From contig CAZCVP010000122.1 in NCBI GenBank assembly GCA_964501915.1, positions 1 through 24,155 of the forward strand: DNA of 24,155 bases. The letters are read 5' to 3'. Positions 1-8,538 of this stretch are shown here, one piece after another. Position numbers and translations under genes: made by a program. A model generated the notes under the pieces. That model saw nothing but the letters and a program-made list of their open reading frames with translations. It was not told the origin of the DNA and ran no database searches. The stretch comes from CAYFPX01 sp964501915 (GTDB lineage: Bacteria > Myxococcota_A > UBA796 > CAJQPC01). Positions within the stretch are counted from its first letter, which is position 1, and each line of letters begins with the position of its first letter.

Positions 1-154
<154 letters not shown>

Positions 155-206
155 GTCTCGTCCTCCATGCCCACCCTTGTGCGGGGGTCGGCGGGCCGGC
201 GGACTG

Positions 207-212
207 TAGCAT
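207..212 (-). promoter_or_regulatory. Possible -10 element (GC-TACAGT)
   Basis: Reading the minus strand, TACAGT preceded by GC lies about 52 bases upstream of the lipoprotein start at 154. A similar GC-TACnnT is seen before the kinase gene at 11313 (TACACT) and the lipoprotein gene at 19512 (TACGTT). No convincing TTGACA-like -35 is visible, so this rests only on the recurring motif. Confidence 0.3.
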
Positions 213-244
213 GCCCTGTCCTGGGTCACGGTCGACGACCCGGG

Positions 245-2158
245 TCAGTCGCAGAACCCCGTCCGGACCCCCTCGCAGACCCCCTCGCAGTACTGGTTGA
301 CGACCCCATCGACCAGGAAGTCGTAGAGCTGGCTGCGGGCAGCGGTCTCTCGCCGCGGGCACTCGTGGGTGTCCAGCTCCGGGTCCGGCGGCACGTTCTC
401 CACCGGCTCGGTCGCCCCGTCCGGGTAGTACCACTCCACGATCGCCGAGCCGGTGAAGGGCGCCTCGGCCTCCGGCACGCCCCAGATGGCGCGGGTCTCG
501 GGAGCGACGGTCCTGGCCCCATAGGCCCTCGCCATGACGTGGGCGCCGAGCGAGGTCACCTGGGCGTCGCCGATGCCGACCTGGAGCAGCACCTGCTTGG
601 CGGGGGAGCCGTCCGCGGGATCCTCGTTCATCGAGCGCAGCCAGCCCGCCGCCTCCGCCGGCTCCCAGACCATGCTCATGAGCGTGATGCCGAGGGTGAT
701 CTCGCGGTGGTCCCGCCACTTGTTGAGCAGGATGAGGAAGTAGGGCGTGAAGTCCGACGAGCGGGGCAGCAGCAGGGCGTAGGGGGTCCCGGGCACACCG
801 AGGATGCCGCGCTCCAGCTCGGTGGAGAGCCCGAGGTAGCCGCCGCCCAGGATGCCGCCCTGGGAGTTGCCGTAGTAGCCGAAGGTGTCGGGGTCCACGA
901 GGGGCTGCCCGTCCTTCGTCATCGCCTCGTCGGACGCCATCGCGCCGCGCATGAGCCGCAGGGCCACGGCGAACTCGGTGAAGCCCTGGAGCGAGCGCTC
1001 GGGCACGAAGGGGAAGTCCGCCAGGTCCGTGGCCGTCATGACCACGATGCTGTTGTAGTCCCGCTCGCTCATGCCCTTCCAGTCGACGGCGAACATCACC
1101 ACGCCGACCTCGTCGGCGAAGTCGCGGGTCCAGCCGTAGCCGACCTCCTCGCGGGATCCGAGCAGGCCGTGGCCGTACTGGAGCAAGGGCGCCGGCTCGC
1201 CGGCCTCCCAGACGGAGCAGGGGATCCGCACGGTGAAGGGCACGTCGACGTCGCCGTTGTGGTAGGGCATGCCGTCGGCGTCGCGGGTGAGCAGGGTCCC
1301 GGGCTCGTCGACCTCGGTGTAGAGCGGCATCGAGAAGCGACCCTCGATGACCCGGGCGGTGTCGCCGCCGGCGCCGCAGTCCTCGTCGGCGATCTCGTCG
1401 ATCCAGTAGTCCGGGCTGTCCCCGACCCGGTCCAGGGCGTCGTCGCGCATCCACTCCACGCGGCCGAGGCTGTTCTCGCGGGACACCGTGTGGAAGTCCC
1501 AGGCGAGCTGCAGGTCGGCCTGGGCGAAGCCGGTGGCCTCCAGGGCGGGGAAGATCACCTCGTCGTAGCGGGTGCGGCGCCCCTCGACGTCCCAGGAGGT
1601 GGTCTCCGTGCCGTCGCGCAGGGCGACGAAGGCCTCGGAGGAGGCGACCGAGCCGCCGGCCTTGGTCTTCAGGCCGCGGATGCCGACGACGTAGTCCCGG
1701 TCGTGGTGCAGGGGCACGGCGGGCTGGAGGATCAGCAGGCGCTCGCTGTCGTACTCGGCGGCGGCGTCGATCTCCGCCCAGTGCGGCACCCGCTCCCCGG
1801 TCTCCAGGTCCAGGATCACGGTGGTGGCGTCAGCGCTCTCGGTCGCGCCGATGTCCTCGTGGCCGATGAGCCCCTCGCTCGAGAGATCGTCGAACCAGGT
1901 CAGCGCCGGACCGACGGTGGGGAAGCCGTCTCTTTCGTTCCAGATCTCCGGACGCATGACGTTGCCGTCGATGTCGGTCGGCAGGGAGTCGCTGCGGAAG
2001 TCCACCGTGAGCCCCGACGGGGTGTCGGCCTCGGCCAGGAAGAAGGACGAGGGGAAGGGCAGGGCGCAGAGCGCGGTGTCCAGCGGGTCGCAGGAGGTGT
2101 AGACCTCCTCGATGTCGGGATCGCAGGCCGCGAAGAGCGAGAGGAGGGACAGGACCAT
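245..2158 (-). CDS. Lipoprotein alpha/beta-hydrolase (lipase/esterase-like)
   Basis: This is a 637-residue predicted surface hydrolase. The signal peptide is only 11 residues before the lipid Cys (MVLSLLSLFAAC) and has no Lys or Arg. No in-frame ATG, GTG or TTG lies upstream before a stop, so this start is forced; a GGAG lies six bases upstream. The nucleophile elbow GNSQGG (residues 430-435, Ser432) fits the GxSxG motif of alpha/beta-hydrolases. YGHGLLG (328-334) would supply the oxyanion hole, and Asp531 (GIGDAQV) and His598 (DTHEC) are plausible triad partners. The N-terminal 300 residues are beta-rich, resembling the N-terminal domain that precedes many large bacterial lipases. The substrate is unknown. 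It sits between two other lipoprotein genes on the same strand, 55 and 90 bp away. The Asp after the lipid Cys would mean inner-membrane retention under the E. coli rule, which may not hold in this lineage. Confidence 0.85.
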   Translation of the reverse strand: MVLSLLSLFAACDPDIEEVYTSCDPLDTALCALPFPSSFFLAEADTPSGLTVDFRSDSLPTDIDGNVMRPEIWNERDGFPTVGPALTWFDDLSSEGLIGHEDIGATESADATTVILDLETGERVPHWAEIDAAAEYDSERLLILQPAVPLHHDRDYVVGIRGLKTKAGGSVASSEAFVALRDGTETTSWDVEGRRTRYDEVIFPALEATGFAQADLQLAWDFHTVSRENSLGRVEWMRDDALDRVGDSPDYWIDEIADEDCGAGGDTARVIEGRFSMPLYTEVDEPGTLLTRDADGMPYHNGDVDVPFTVRIPCSVWEAGEPAPLLQYGHGLLGSREEVGYGWTRDFADEVGVVMFAVDWKGMSERDYNSIVVMTATDLADFPFVPERSLQGFTEFAVALRLMRGAMASDEAMTKDGQPLVDPDTFGYYGNSQGGILGGGYLGLSTELERGILGVPGTPYALLLPRSSDFTPYFLILLNKWRDHREITLGITLMSMVWEPAEAAGWLRSMNEDPADGSPAKQVLLQVGIGDAQVTSLGAHVMARAYGARTVAPETRAIWGVPEAEAPFTGSAIVEWYYPDGATEPVENVPPDPELDTHECPRRETAARSQLYDFLVDGVVNQYCEGVCEGVRTGFCD

Positions 2159-2213
2159 GGGTGGCTCCGCTGTGGCGATCGGTGGGTCTCGGGCGGCGCC
2201 CCCCCCGGGCGAA

Positions 2214-2900
2214 TCAGGCTCCCGAGTCGTCGGTCTCGGTGGTGTCGGGGGGTTCGTCCCGGTAGACCAGCTTGCTCAGCTTCCAGGCCTCGGTGTCGCC
2301 GGTGAGCTGGTACCAGGCGATGCCGTAGCCCTCGACCAGCCACCAGCTTCCGGCGATCGGGGAGGCCATGTCGCCTTCGGCCTCGTCGTCGGTCACGACG
2401 ATGCGCCGGCAATTCTCCCAGGCCTCCGTGTAGGGGTTCGGGCAGGCCACCGTGCCGTCGAAGGTGGAGGTGTAGGTCGTGCCGCCGGTCTCGGTGGTCA
2501 CGGCGTCGCCGTTGGCCATGTTCGCCGAGCCGAAGACCATCGGCGGGTCGAAGTCGGCCGAGCCCAGGTTCTGGAGGCTGCTGCCGTCGCCGGCGTCCTT
2601 GACCTCGTAGCCGTGGATCAGGACCCCGTCGTCGCCGTCGCTGGAGATGCGCAGCGTGCGCATCACGCTGTCGGTCTCGACGTTGGTGGTGGTCAGGGTG
2701 TAGACGTCGTAGCCGCTGGAGGAGTCGGGCTCGTTGGACTTGGCGACGTGGGCGGTCCACGTGGCGAAGGGGTCCTCGCTCTGGAATTCCCAGTAGCGAT
2801 AGCCGTCCAGGGGCACGTAGCGCTCGAAGGCCTGACCGGTGGTGGTGACGGTGTCGTCGCCGCCGCAGGCGAGGCCGAGTGCGAGGAACAAGGTGGTCAT
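2214..2900 (-). CDS. Hypothetical lipoprotein
   Basis: I do not recognise this 228-residue protein. I chose the ATG at 2900 because it places the lipobox ALGLAC directly after an 11-residue hydrophobic segment (MTTLFLALGLAC). An upstream in-frame ATG at 2972 would add 24 residues unlike a signal peptide and would run across the palindrome at 2951-2974. The mature protein begins CGGDDTVTTTG, like the start of the lipoprotein at 154. The rest is rich in Thr, Asp, Gly and aromatic residues, suggesting a secreted beta-sheet fold, and it ends in an acidic tail (DTTETDDSGA). No catalytic motif is evident. It is transcribed away from the kinase gene at 3026, with 125 bp between the starts, and heads a three-gene lipoprotein run. 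No clear Shine-Dalgarno is visible. Confidence 0.8.
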   Translation of the reverse strand: MTTLFLALGLACGGDDTVTTTGQAFERYVPLDGYRYWEFQSEDPFATWTAHVAKSNEPDSSSGYDVYTLTTTNVETDSVMRTLRISSDGDDGVLIHGYEVKDAGDGSSLQNLGSADFDPPMVFGSANMANGDAVTTETGGTTYTSTFDGTVACPNPYTEAWENCRRIVVTDDEAEGDMASPIAGSWWLVEGYGIAWYQLTGDTEAWKLSKLVYRDEPPDTTETDDSGA

Positions 2901-2950
2901 GGTGTGGTCCGGGTACCCGCCCCACCCTAACGCCGGGTCCTGGAGACCGC

Positions 2951-2974
2951 GAGTGCCCGGTCGACCCGGCACTC
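2951..2974. promoter_or_regulatory. 24-bp near-perfect palindrome, candidate operator
   Basis: The outer arms GAGTGCC (2951-2957) and GGCACTC (2968-2974) are perfect inverted copies, and the centre GGTCGACC (2959-2966) is itself a palindrome. Only the C/C pair at 2958 and 2967 breaks the symmetry, so 11 of 12 pairs match. It lies between the divergent starts at 2900 and 3026, about 26 bp upstream of a possible kinase -10 (TAGACT, 3001-3006). This is what a dimeric repressor or activator site would look like. The regulator is unknown. Confidence 0.5.
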
Positions 2975-3015
2975 TCCGGCGGACGGGCTTTCCCCCGGAG
3001 TAGACTTCGCGGTCC

Positions 3016-3020
3016 GGAGG
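3016..3020 (+). promoter_or_regulatory. Ribosome binding site GGAGG fixing a GTG start
   Basis: GGAGG lies five bases upstream of the GTG at 3026. An in-frame upstream ATG at 2879 would add 49 residues across the palindrome and the putative promoter, with no kinase-like sequence, so the GTG is preferred. Confidence 0.75.
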
Positions 3021-3025
3021 GCTGT

Positions 3026-6000
3026 GTGTCGGGGTGCGCGAACGTACCGCTCGGACCGTTCGAGCTGATCACGGTGATCGGCAAGGGGGGCATGGGCGAG
3101 GTCTGGCACGGCGTCCACCCCTCCCAGGACCTCCCCGTCGCCGTCAAGGTGGTCACGCGGAAGCACGCCCGCGACCCCTGGTACCTGAGGGCCTTCCGCA
3201 GCGAGGTCCGAGCGGTGGCGGCCCTCGATCACCCCAACATCCTGCGCGTCTACGACCACGGCCTGGTGTCGCGGGAGGCGGCCCAGTGCAGCGAGCGGCT
3301 GGTCTTCGGCAGCCCCTGGCTGGCGATGGAGCTGATCCGCGGGGGCTCGCTGACCCGCTGGTCCGGGCGCATGCCGTGGCCGGTGATGTCCGACGTGATC
3401 CTGCGGGTCCTCGACGCCCTGGCCCACGCCCACGCCCGCGGCGTGGTCCACCGGGACCTGAAGCCCGGCAACGTGCTGCTCGGCAACACGGTCAAGCTGA
3501 TGGACTTCGGGCTCGCCGCGGCGCTGGCCGGGGAGCCCTCCGGCCTGCCCTTCGACGAGACCGAGGTCGTCGGCACCCCAGCCTACATGGCGCCCGAGCA
3601 GGTCGAGGGCACCTGGCGGGACCAGGGTGCCTGGACCGATCTCTATGCCCTCGGGTGCCTGGCGTGGACGCTGGCGACCGGCGTGCCACCCTTCGGCAAG
3701 GGGCCCTCCAAGGCGGTGATGAAGGCCCAGGTGGCCTCCGAGCCGCCTCGGCTGGAGCCCCAGCTGGCGCTCCCCGAGGGCTTCGAGGACTGGTGCCTGC
3801 GACTGCTGGAGAAGGACCCCCAGCGCCGGTTCCGCCGGGCCGCAGACGCCGCCTGGGCCCTGGTCCAGCTCGACTCGCCGGCGGCCGCGCTGCGTGAGGA
3901 GGCGCTGGAGCAGGTCCCGGGCATGCCCGCCTACCTCTCCACCCCGGCGAGCCGGCGACAGAGGGCCTCCACGACGGGCCTGTCGTCGGTGGGGGGGGCC
4001 CGTGCATCGGAGAGCGTGGCGGCCCTGCGCTACGAGCTGGGGGCGCCGCCGCGACGCATGGAGCGCCGCCGCAGGCCGCTGCACGAGCCTCCGCCCCTGC
4101 CGGCACACTGGCGTCCCGAGGTCGATCCCGAGCGCGGTCCGAGTCACCTCGTCGGCGCGGGCCTGGCGCTCTTCGGGATGCGGGCTGTGCCGATGGTGGA
4201 CCGGGAGCCGGAGCGGGACCGCCTCTACGCCTCCCTGCGGGAGGTCACGACCCGCCGGCGCCCGCGCTTCCTGCTGCTGCAGGGCCCCCGTGGCTGCGGA
4301 AAGAGCCGGCTCGGACGCTGGATCGTCGAGCGGGCCGACGAGCTGGGCGCTGCCACGGGCATGTCGGCCGTGCACGGCCCGCGCTCCGGACCCGACGACG
4401 GCCTGGCCGGCATGCTGCGGCGCCACTTCCGCTGCACGGGCCTGGGTCCGCTCGCCACCCGGGTCCGCCTGGAGAACATCCTCAGGCGCCTGGGACAGCC
4501 CGACGAGGAGGAGGCCGCGGCCCTGGCGGCCCTGATCGCCCCCGAGGACGAGGACACCGCCCCGGCCCCGGGCCGCGTCGCCGTGCGCTTCGCCAGTGCT
4601 CGGGAGCGCCACCTCGTCGTGGGACGGGTGCTGGAGCGCGAGTGCCGGGAGCGCCCCGTCGTGGTCTGGCTGGACGACGTCCAGTGGGGGGCCGACGCGC
4701 TCGCCTTCGTGCGCTTCCTGCTGGAGCGCAGGGTCCGCCTGCCCGTGCTCGTGGTGGCCACGGTGCGGGAGGAGGAGCTGGCCAACACGGCCCTGGCCTC
4801 CGGGCTGCTGGACGAGGTCCTGGTCTCGGAGTGGGCGGGTCGACAGGCCGTGGGCCCGCTGGACCCGACCCACGGGGCGGAGCTGGTCCGGGAGCTGCTC
4901 GGTCTCGAGGGGGACCTCGCCGCTCGCGTGGAGGCTCGCGCGGCCGGCAACCCGCTCTTCTCTACCCAGCTCGTGGCCGACTGGGTGTCACGAGGGGTGC
5001 TGGAGCCGGGCCGCAGGGGCTTCCGGCTCAAGGAGGGGGAGCGGGCCGAGCTGCCCGACGACCTCCACCAGGTCTGGACGGGGCACCTGGATCGGCTGGG
5101 CGAGCGGCTCGGCGCGGAGGCGGTCGTGGCGCTGGAGGTCGGCGCCGCCCTGGGCGCCTCGCTGGACGTGGAGGAGTGGGTCGCGGCCTGCGGGGTGGCC
5201 GAGGTGGCCTTTCCCCAGGGCCTGGAGGAGGTGATGGTCGGGGAGCGGCTCGCCGTCTGGCTCGACGGGCACCGCGGCGGGGGCTGGTCCTTCGTGCACG
5301 TCATGCTCCAGGAGAGCCTGGAGCGGAGGGCGCGGGAGGCCGGGAGGTGGGCGGACGGGCACCGGGCCTGCGCGACGATGCTCTCCCGGAGCGGGCAGGC
5401 CCGGGACGACGAGCGCCGCGCCGCCCACCTGCTCGCGGCCGGCGAGCACGCCGAGGCGCTGGAGCCCCTGCTCGCGGCGGCCCGGCGACACATGCACTCC
5501 GGCGAGTACCACCTCACCAGCCGGCTGCTGGGGGACTGGCGCCGCTGCATGGCGGAGCTGAGGCTGGCGGAGGACGACGGGCGCTGGGGCGAAGGGCGCC
5601 TGGTCGAGTGCCAGTTCCTGCGGGTGGAGGGCTTCCACCAGCGGGCGCGGGACGTCGCGGCCGAGCTGGTGCTCACCGCCCGCGCCCATGGCTGGCGCAC
5701 GCTGCTGGGATGGGCGCTGAGGGAGCGGGCCCAGGCGCACGCCCTGGCCGGGGAGGGGGACGCGGCCCTCGCCCAGCTCGACGAGGCCCTGGAGCTCGCC
5801 CGGGGCCTGGGCGATCGCTTCCTGCTGGCCAATTGCACCCGGGAGCTCGGTGCGCTCCACCTGGACCGTGGCAACCAGCGCGAGGCCACGGTGCAGCTCG
5901 TGATGGCCCGCGACGCCTTCGTCCAGGCCGGCGACTGGACCCGCCTCGGGGTCACCCACGTCGGCCTCTCGGAGCTCTCCAAGCGCCGCTCGCTGCTCTT

Positions 6001-6592
6001 CGACGCCGCGGAGGAGCTGCACACGGCGCGGCGCTGCTTCGAGCGCAGCGGCTTCCGCTTCGGCGTGGCCGAGTGCGTCAACCACCTGGGAGACGTCGCT
6101 CGCATCCAGGGAGAGCTGGAGTGGGCCCGGGGCCTCTACGCCGAGTCCCGGGAGCGCTTCCAGGCGCTGGGGGCCCCCAACGCCGCGCTGCCCACCACCA
6201 ACCTGGGCCTGGTGCTGCTGGAGCAGGGTGCCCTCGAGGAGGCTCGGGTGGCCCTGGAGACGGGGCTGCTGGAGCTGCGCAACCAGGGACGGCTCCACCT
6301 GGTGGCTTCGGTCCACGCCTGCCTGCTGCCGTGCGTGGCGGCGGCGGGGGACTGGGGGGAGTTCGGCGACCACGTGGACCAGGCGCACGAGCTCTTCCGG
6401 CGCACCGGGGTGGTGGAGGTGGACGCGGCCCGCTTCGCAGCACAGGGGGGGCAGCAGGCCCTGGAGGCCGGACAGGCCGAGCTGGGATGCCGGGCCCTGG
6501 AGCTGGCACGGGACCAGTGGGGACGGCTGGGTCGCCAGGAGGAGGCGGCGGGGGTGGAGCGCCGGCTCAGAACCCCGTCAGCCGCCCCTTGA
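3026..6592 (+). CDS. Ser/Thr protein kinase fused to AAA ATPase and TPR helices
   Basis: This is a cytoplasmic signalling protein of 1188 residues. The N-terminal kinase (about 12-285) has the Gly loop GKGGMGEV (19-26), Lys41 in VAVK, the catalytic loop HRDLKPGN (142-149), DFG (160-162) and GTPAYMAPE (183-191), so it should be active. A basic, Pro-rich linker follows. An AAA_16/STAND-like ATPase begins near 388, with Walker A GPRGCGKS (420-427) and Walker B VVVWLDDVQW (545-554). The C-terminal third (about 855-1180) consists of TPR-like helices. This kinase-ATPase-TPR layout is typical of large myxobacterial and actinobacterial PknK-like kinases. The TPRs may bind a partner or ligand and the ATPase may switch the state. 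No membrane segment is seen. Its 3' end overlaps the convergent propeller gene by 26 bp. The substrate is unknown. Confidence 0.92.
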   Translation: MSGCANVPLGPFELITVIGKGGMGEVWHGVHPSQDLPVAVKVVTRKHARDPWYLRAFRSEVRAVAALDHPNILRVYDHGLVSREAAQCSERLVFGSPWLAMELIRGGSLTRWSGRMPWPVMSDVILRVLDALAHAHARGVVHRDLKPGNVLLGNTVKLMDFGLAAALAGEPSGLPFDETEVVGTPAYMAPEQVEGTWRDQGAWTDLYALGCLAWTLATGVPPFGKGPSKAVMKAQVASEPPRLEPQLALPEGFEDWCLRLLEKDPQRRFRRAADAAWALVQLDSPAAALREEALEQVPGMPAYLSTPASRRQRASTTGLSSVGGARASESVAALRYELGAPPRRMERRRRPLHEPPPLPAHWRPEVDPERGPSHLVGAGLALFGMRAVPMVDREPERDRLYASLREVTTRRRPRFLLLQGPRGCGKSRLGRWIVERADELGAATGMSAVHGPRSGPDDGLAGMLRRHFRCTGLGPLATRVRLENILRRLGQPDEEEAAALAALIAPEDEDTAPAPGRVAVRFASARERHLVVGRVLERECRERPVVVWLDDVQWGADALAFVRFLLERRVRLPVLVVATVREEELANTALASGLLDEVLVSEWAGRQAVGPLDPTHGAELVRELLGLEGDLAARVEARAAGNPLFSTQLVADWVSRGVLEPGRRGFRLKEGERAELPDDLHQVWTGHLDRLGERLGAEAVVALEVGAALGASLDVEEWVAACGVAEVAFPQGLEEVMVGERLAVWLDGHRGGGWSFVHVMLQESLERRAREAGRWADGHRACATMLSRSGQARDDERRAAHLLAAGEHAEALEPLLAAARRHMHSGEYHLTSRLLGDWRRCMAELRLAEDDGRWGEGRLVECQFLRVEGFHQRARDVAAELVLTARAHGWRTLLGWALRERAQAHALAGEGDAALAQLDEALELARGLGDRFLLANCTRELGALHLDRGNQREATVQLVMARDAFVQAGDWTRLGVTHVGLSELSKRRSLLFDAAEELHTARRCFERSGFRFGVAECVNHLGDVARIQGELEWARGLYAESRERFQALGAPNAALPTTNLGLVLLEQGALEEARVALETGLLELRNQGRLHLVASVHACLLPCVAAAGDWGEFGDHVDQAHELFRRTGVVEVDAARFAAQGGQQALEAGQAELGCRALELARDQWGRLGRQEEAAGVERRLRTPSAAP

Positions 6593-7568
6593 CCAGCACG
6601 CCGTCTCGCAGCGGGAAGCTGTTGAAGAGGCCGCCAGCGACCCAGACGTCGCCGGAGGGCGTGATCGCCACCCCGTGGTAGTCCTCGCGGACCGCGGGGG
6701 CCTCCTCCTCCAGGGAGTGCCACCGACCCTGGCGCCGCTCCCAGAGGCTGCCCCACCAGCCTGCGGCCACGGCGGTGTCGTCCTCGTAGACCGCCACGCC
6801 GGCCAGGTTCATCAGCGGCACGTCCTGGAAGTCCACCTCGTGGAAGCCCGAACCCGTGTTCTCGGTGATGCCGCCCTTGGTGGGACCGCCGACAGCGACG
6901 ATCAGGTTCTGGTTGCCGTGGATGGTGGTGAGCCAGGTGTCGGTGCCGACGTCGATGGCCTCCCAGCCGGCCTCGGTCCGGTGGAGGCCGACGTCGGTCC
7001 CGCCGACGATCCAGAGGTCCTCGGAGTGGCGGGCGTAGACCTTGTTGGGGGTCTGACCGGGGATGAGCTGGCCCGGATCGTCGGGGTCCTCGGACCACTC
7101 GACGCCGTCGTAGTGCCAGATCGCGGCGCCGGAGGACACGGCCGTCTGGTCCACGCCGCAGGCCCAGACGTTGTCGGGGGCCAGGGCGAAGATGCTGAAC
7201 AGGGTGGCCTGGCTGGGGGTGTCGAAGGTCTCGAAGCCACCGGCCTCGGTCCAGCGGCGGACCGTGCCCCCTTCGCCGACGAGCCAGACGTTGCCCTCGT
7301 CGTCCCCGTCGGCCCACCACATGATGCCCTCGGCGCCGGCGTCCAGGCGCTCGAAGTCCTCGCCGTCCGTGCTGTGGAAGACGTAGCTGCCGAGGTCGTC
7401 ACCCGGATCGGAACCCACCGCCCAGATGTCGGTGTCGCTGGGGGCGTAGACGGACAGCAGGGTGCCTTCGAGGTCTTCCAGCATGACCTGCCAGGTGGTC
7501 TCCGTCTCGTCCTGCCAGATCGGGTTCCGGCAGGAGATCAGCAGGACGAGCAGGGAGAGGATCGACAT
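6567..7568 (-). CDS. Lipoprotein with seven-bladed beta-propeller-like repeats
   Basis: This is a 333-residue predicted lipoprotein. The signal peptide is 12 residues before the Cys (MSILSLLVLLISC), with no basic residue, and no earlier in-frame start exists. A repeated strand motif of the [DN]xWxVG type occurs about every 38-51 residues: DIWAVG (47), NVWLVG (93), NVWACG (133), DLWIVG (184), LIVAVG (222), TAVAAG (265) and DVWVAG (307). Seven copies predict a seven-bladed propeller of the BNR/Ycf48-like superfamily. Such proteins bind ligands or assembly partners outside the cell; no active site is visible. It is 12 bp downstream of the small lipoprotein gene, so the two are probably co-transcribed. 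Its stop lies inside the convergent kinase gene. Confidence 0.82.
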   Translation of the reverse strand: MSILSLLVLLISCRNPIWQDETETTWQVMLEDLEGTLLSVYAPSDTDIWAVGSDPGDDLGSYVFHSTDGEDFERLDAGAEGIMWWADGDDEGNVWLVGEGGTVRRWTEAGGFETFDTPSQATLFSIFALAPDNVWACGVDQTAVSSGAAIWHYDGVEWSEDPDDPGQLIPGQTPNKVYARHSEDLWIVGGTDVGLHRTEAGWEAIDVGTDTWLTTIHGNQNLIVAVGGPTKGGITENTGSGFHEVDFQDVPLMNLAGVAVYEDDTAVAAGWWGSLWERRQGRWHSLEEEAPAVREDYHGVAITPSGDVWVAGGLFNSFPLRDGVLVKGRLTGF

Positions 7569-7580
7569 CGCACCGACCGC

Positions 7581-7889
7581 TTAATTCCGTGGCGAGGCGT
7601 CCAGGGCCTGCTCGGCCTCTTCGACCGCCGCCCGGGTGGCGTGGGCGTTGCTCCGGGCCCGCTCGAGCTGGAGGTCCAGGTCCACGAGCACCTCCTCGGA
7701 GGGTCGCTCGGAGCCCTCGCGAAGCTCTCGGGACAGGGTCTCCACGGCCGCGGCCTGCGCGGCCAGCTCGCTCGCGGCCTGGCCGGCGCGCACCAGGGCG
7801 TCGGCGGCCTCTGCCGCTGAGGTGCCTTCGATGGGAGGGGGCTCGACAGCGGGATCGCAGGCGGCGAGCCAGAGCCAGGGCAACAGCAT
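7581..7889 (-). CDS. Small coiled-coil lipoprotein
   Basis: This is a 102-residue protein of unknown function. The signal peptide has ten residues before the Cys (MLLPWLWLAAC) and no charge. After a short Pro-rich stretch (DPAVEPPPIEG), the rest (about 22-98) is almost continuous Ala/Glu/Leu/Arg helix with heptad character, as in Lpp-like or adaptor coiled coils. The chosen ATG at 7889 is the only start that yields a lipobox; longer in-frame options run backwards through the divergent flavin reductase gene. There is no Shine-Dalgarno. A -10-like TATCCT sits exactly eight bases upstream, so the mRNA may be leaderless. Only 24 bp separate it from the divergent gene at 7914. Asp follows the lipid Cys. 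Confidence 0.7.
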   Translation of the reverse strand: MLLPWLWLAACDPAVEPPPIEGTSAAEAADALVRAGQAASELAAQAAAVETLSRELREGSERPSEEVLVDLDLQLERARSNAHATRAAVEEAEQALDASPRN

Positions 7890-7897
7890 TCGACGCG

Positions 7898-7905
7898 AGG
7901 ATAGC
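7898..7905. promoter_or_regulatory. Overlapping divergent -10-like elements
   Basis: AGGATAGC contains a minus-strand hexamer TATCCT (7903-7898), eight bases from the ATG at 7889, and a plus-strand hexamer GATAGC (7900-7905), eight bases from the ATG at 7914. Transcription would then begin at or next to each start codon. The same arrangement, with the same 2-bp offset, is seen at 17681-17688. This is inferred from spacing and similarity only. Confidence 0.4.
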
Positions 7906-7913
7906 GGACCGCC

Positions 7914-8519
7914 ATGCACCTCGACGCTGCCTCCCTCGGCCCCAGGGCCACCTACCAGCTCATGACCTCGCTGCTGGTGCCCCGCCCCATCGCCTGGACC
8001 GCGACCTGCTCGGAGCAGGGCGGGCACAACCTGGCGCCCTTCTCCTACTTCATGGGGGTCTCCAGCCGCCCTCCCCGGGTGGCGATCTCCGTCGCCCGGG
8101 GCCGGGGAGGTGCGCTGAAGGACACGGCCCGCAACCTGCTCGACACCCGGGAGTGCACGATCTCGATCTGCTCCTGGCCGCAGCTCGAAGCGATGCACCG
8201 GACCAGCGCCCCCTGGCCGTCGGACGTCTCGGAGTTCGAGGCGGTCGGCCTGACGCCGCTGCCGTCGAAGGTCGTCGCTCCGCCGGGGGTGGCGGAGTCC
8301 GGCGTGACCCTGGAGGGGCGCCTGGACCACCCCCTGGACCTGGGCGACGTGCACCTCTTCGTGATCGAGATCGTCGCCTACACCCTGCGGGACGACTGGC
8401 TGCTCGACGGGGAGGTCCTGCGCCTGGACCCGGAGCGGCTCCGGCCGGCCGCGCGGCTCGGGGGCACCTACGCGCCGGTGGGCCCCGAGGTGGTGCTCCC
8501 CCGCGCCACGGCCGGATAG
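7914..8519 (+). CDS. Flavin reductase-like FMN-binding split-barrel protein
   Basis: This 201-residue cytoplasmic protein resembles the flavin reductase-like domain family (flavoredoxin type), which binds FMN and reduces flavin or passes electrons to a partner. The family signature is clear: LVPRPIAW (21-28), then GGHNLAPFSYFMGVSSRPP (36-54), KDTARNL (69-75), the FEAVGLTPLPS region (108-118) and LGGTYA (182-187). The length is typical of the family. The physiological partner cannot be read from the sequence. The ATG at 7914 has no close Shine-Dalgarno but has a -10-like element eight bases upstream. It leads a plus-strand group with the FmdB gene 19 bp downstream. Confidence 0.88.
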   Translation: MHLDAASLGPRATYQLMTSLLVPRPIAWTATCSEQGGHNLAPFSYFMGVSSRPPRVAISVARGRGGALKDTARNLLDTRECTISICSWPQLEAMHRTSAPWPSDVSEFEAVGLTPLPSKVVAPPGVAESGVTLEGRLDHPLDLGDVHLFVIEIVAYTLRDDWLLDGEVLRLDPERLRPAARLGGTYAPVGPEVVLPRATAG

Positions 8520-8528
8520 CCTGCTTCC

Positions 8529-8533
8529 AGGAG
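8529..8533 (+). promoter_or_regulatory. Ribosome binding site AGGAG of the FmdB-like gene
   Basis: AGGAG lies five bases before the ATG at 8539 in the 19-bp space after the flavin reductase stop. The TAG stop of the upstream gene is part of GGATAGC (8513-8519), the same GATAGC hexamer seen at 7900, so an extra promoter here is possible but unproven. Confidence 0.6.
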
Positions 8534-8538
8534 ATCCC

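Noticed and set aside
155..244. Inverted repeat GGGTC (223-227) and GACCC (237-241) downstream of the hydrolase stop, considered as a terminator.
   Set aside because: The stem is only 5 bp with a 9-base loop and no U-run follows. It is too weak to call in GC-rich DNA.
167..2305. A 712-codon plus-strand open frame opposite the hydrolase.
   Set aside because: The minus strand has a lipobox, a nucleophile elbow and normal amino-acid usage. The plus frame is a Val/Gly/His-rich shadow.
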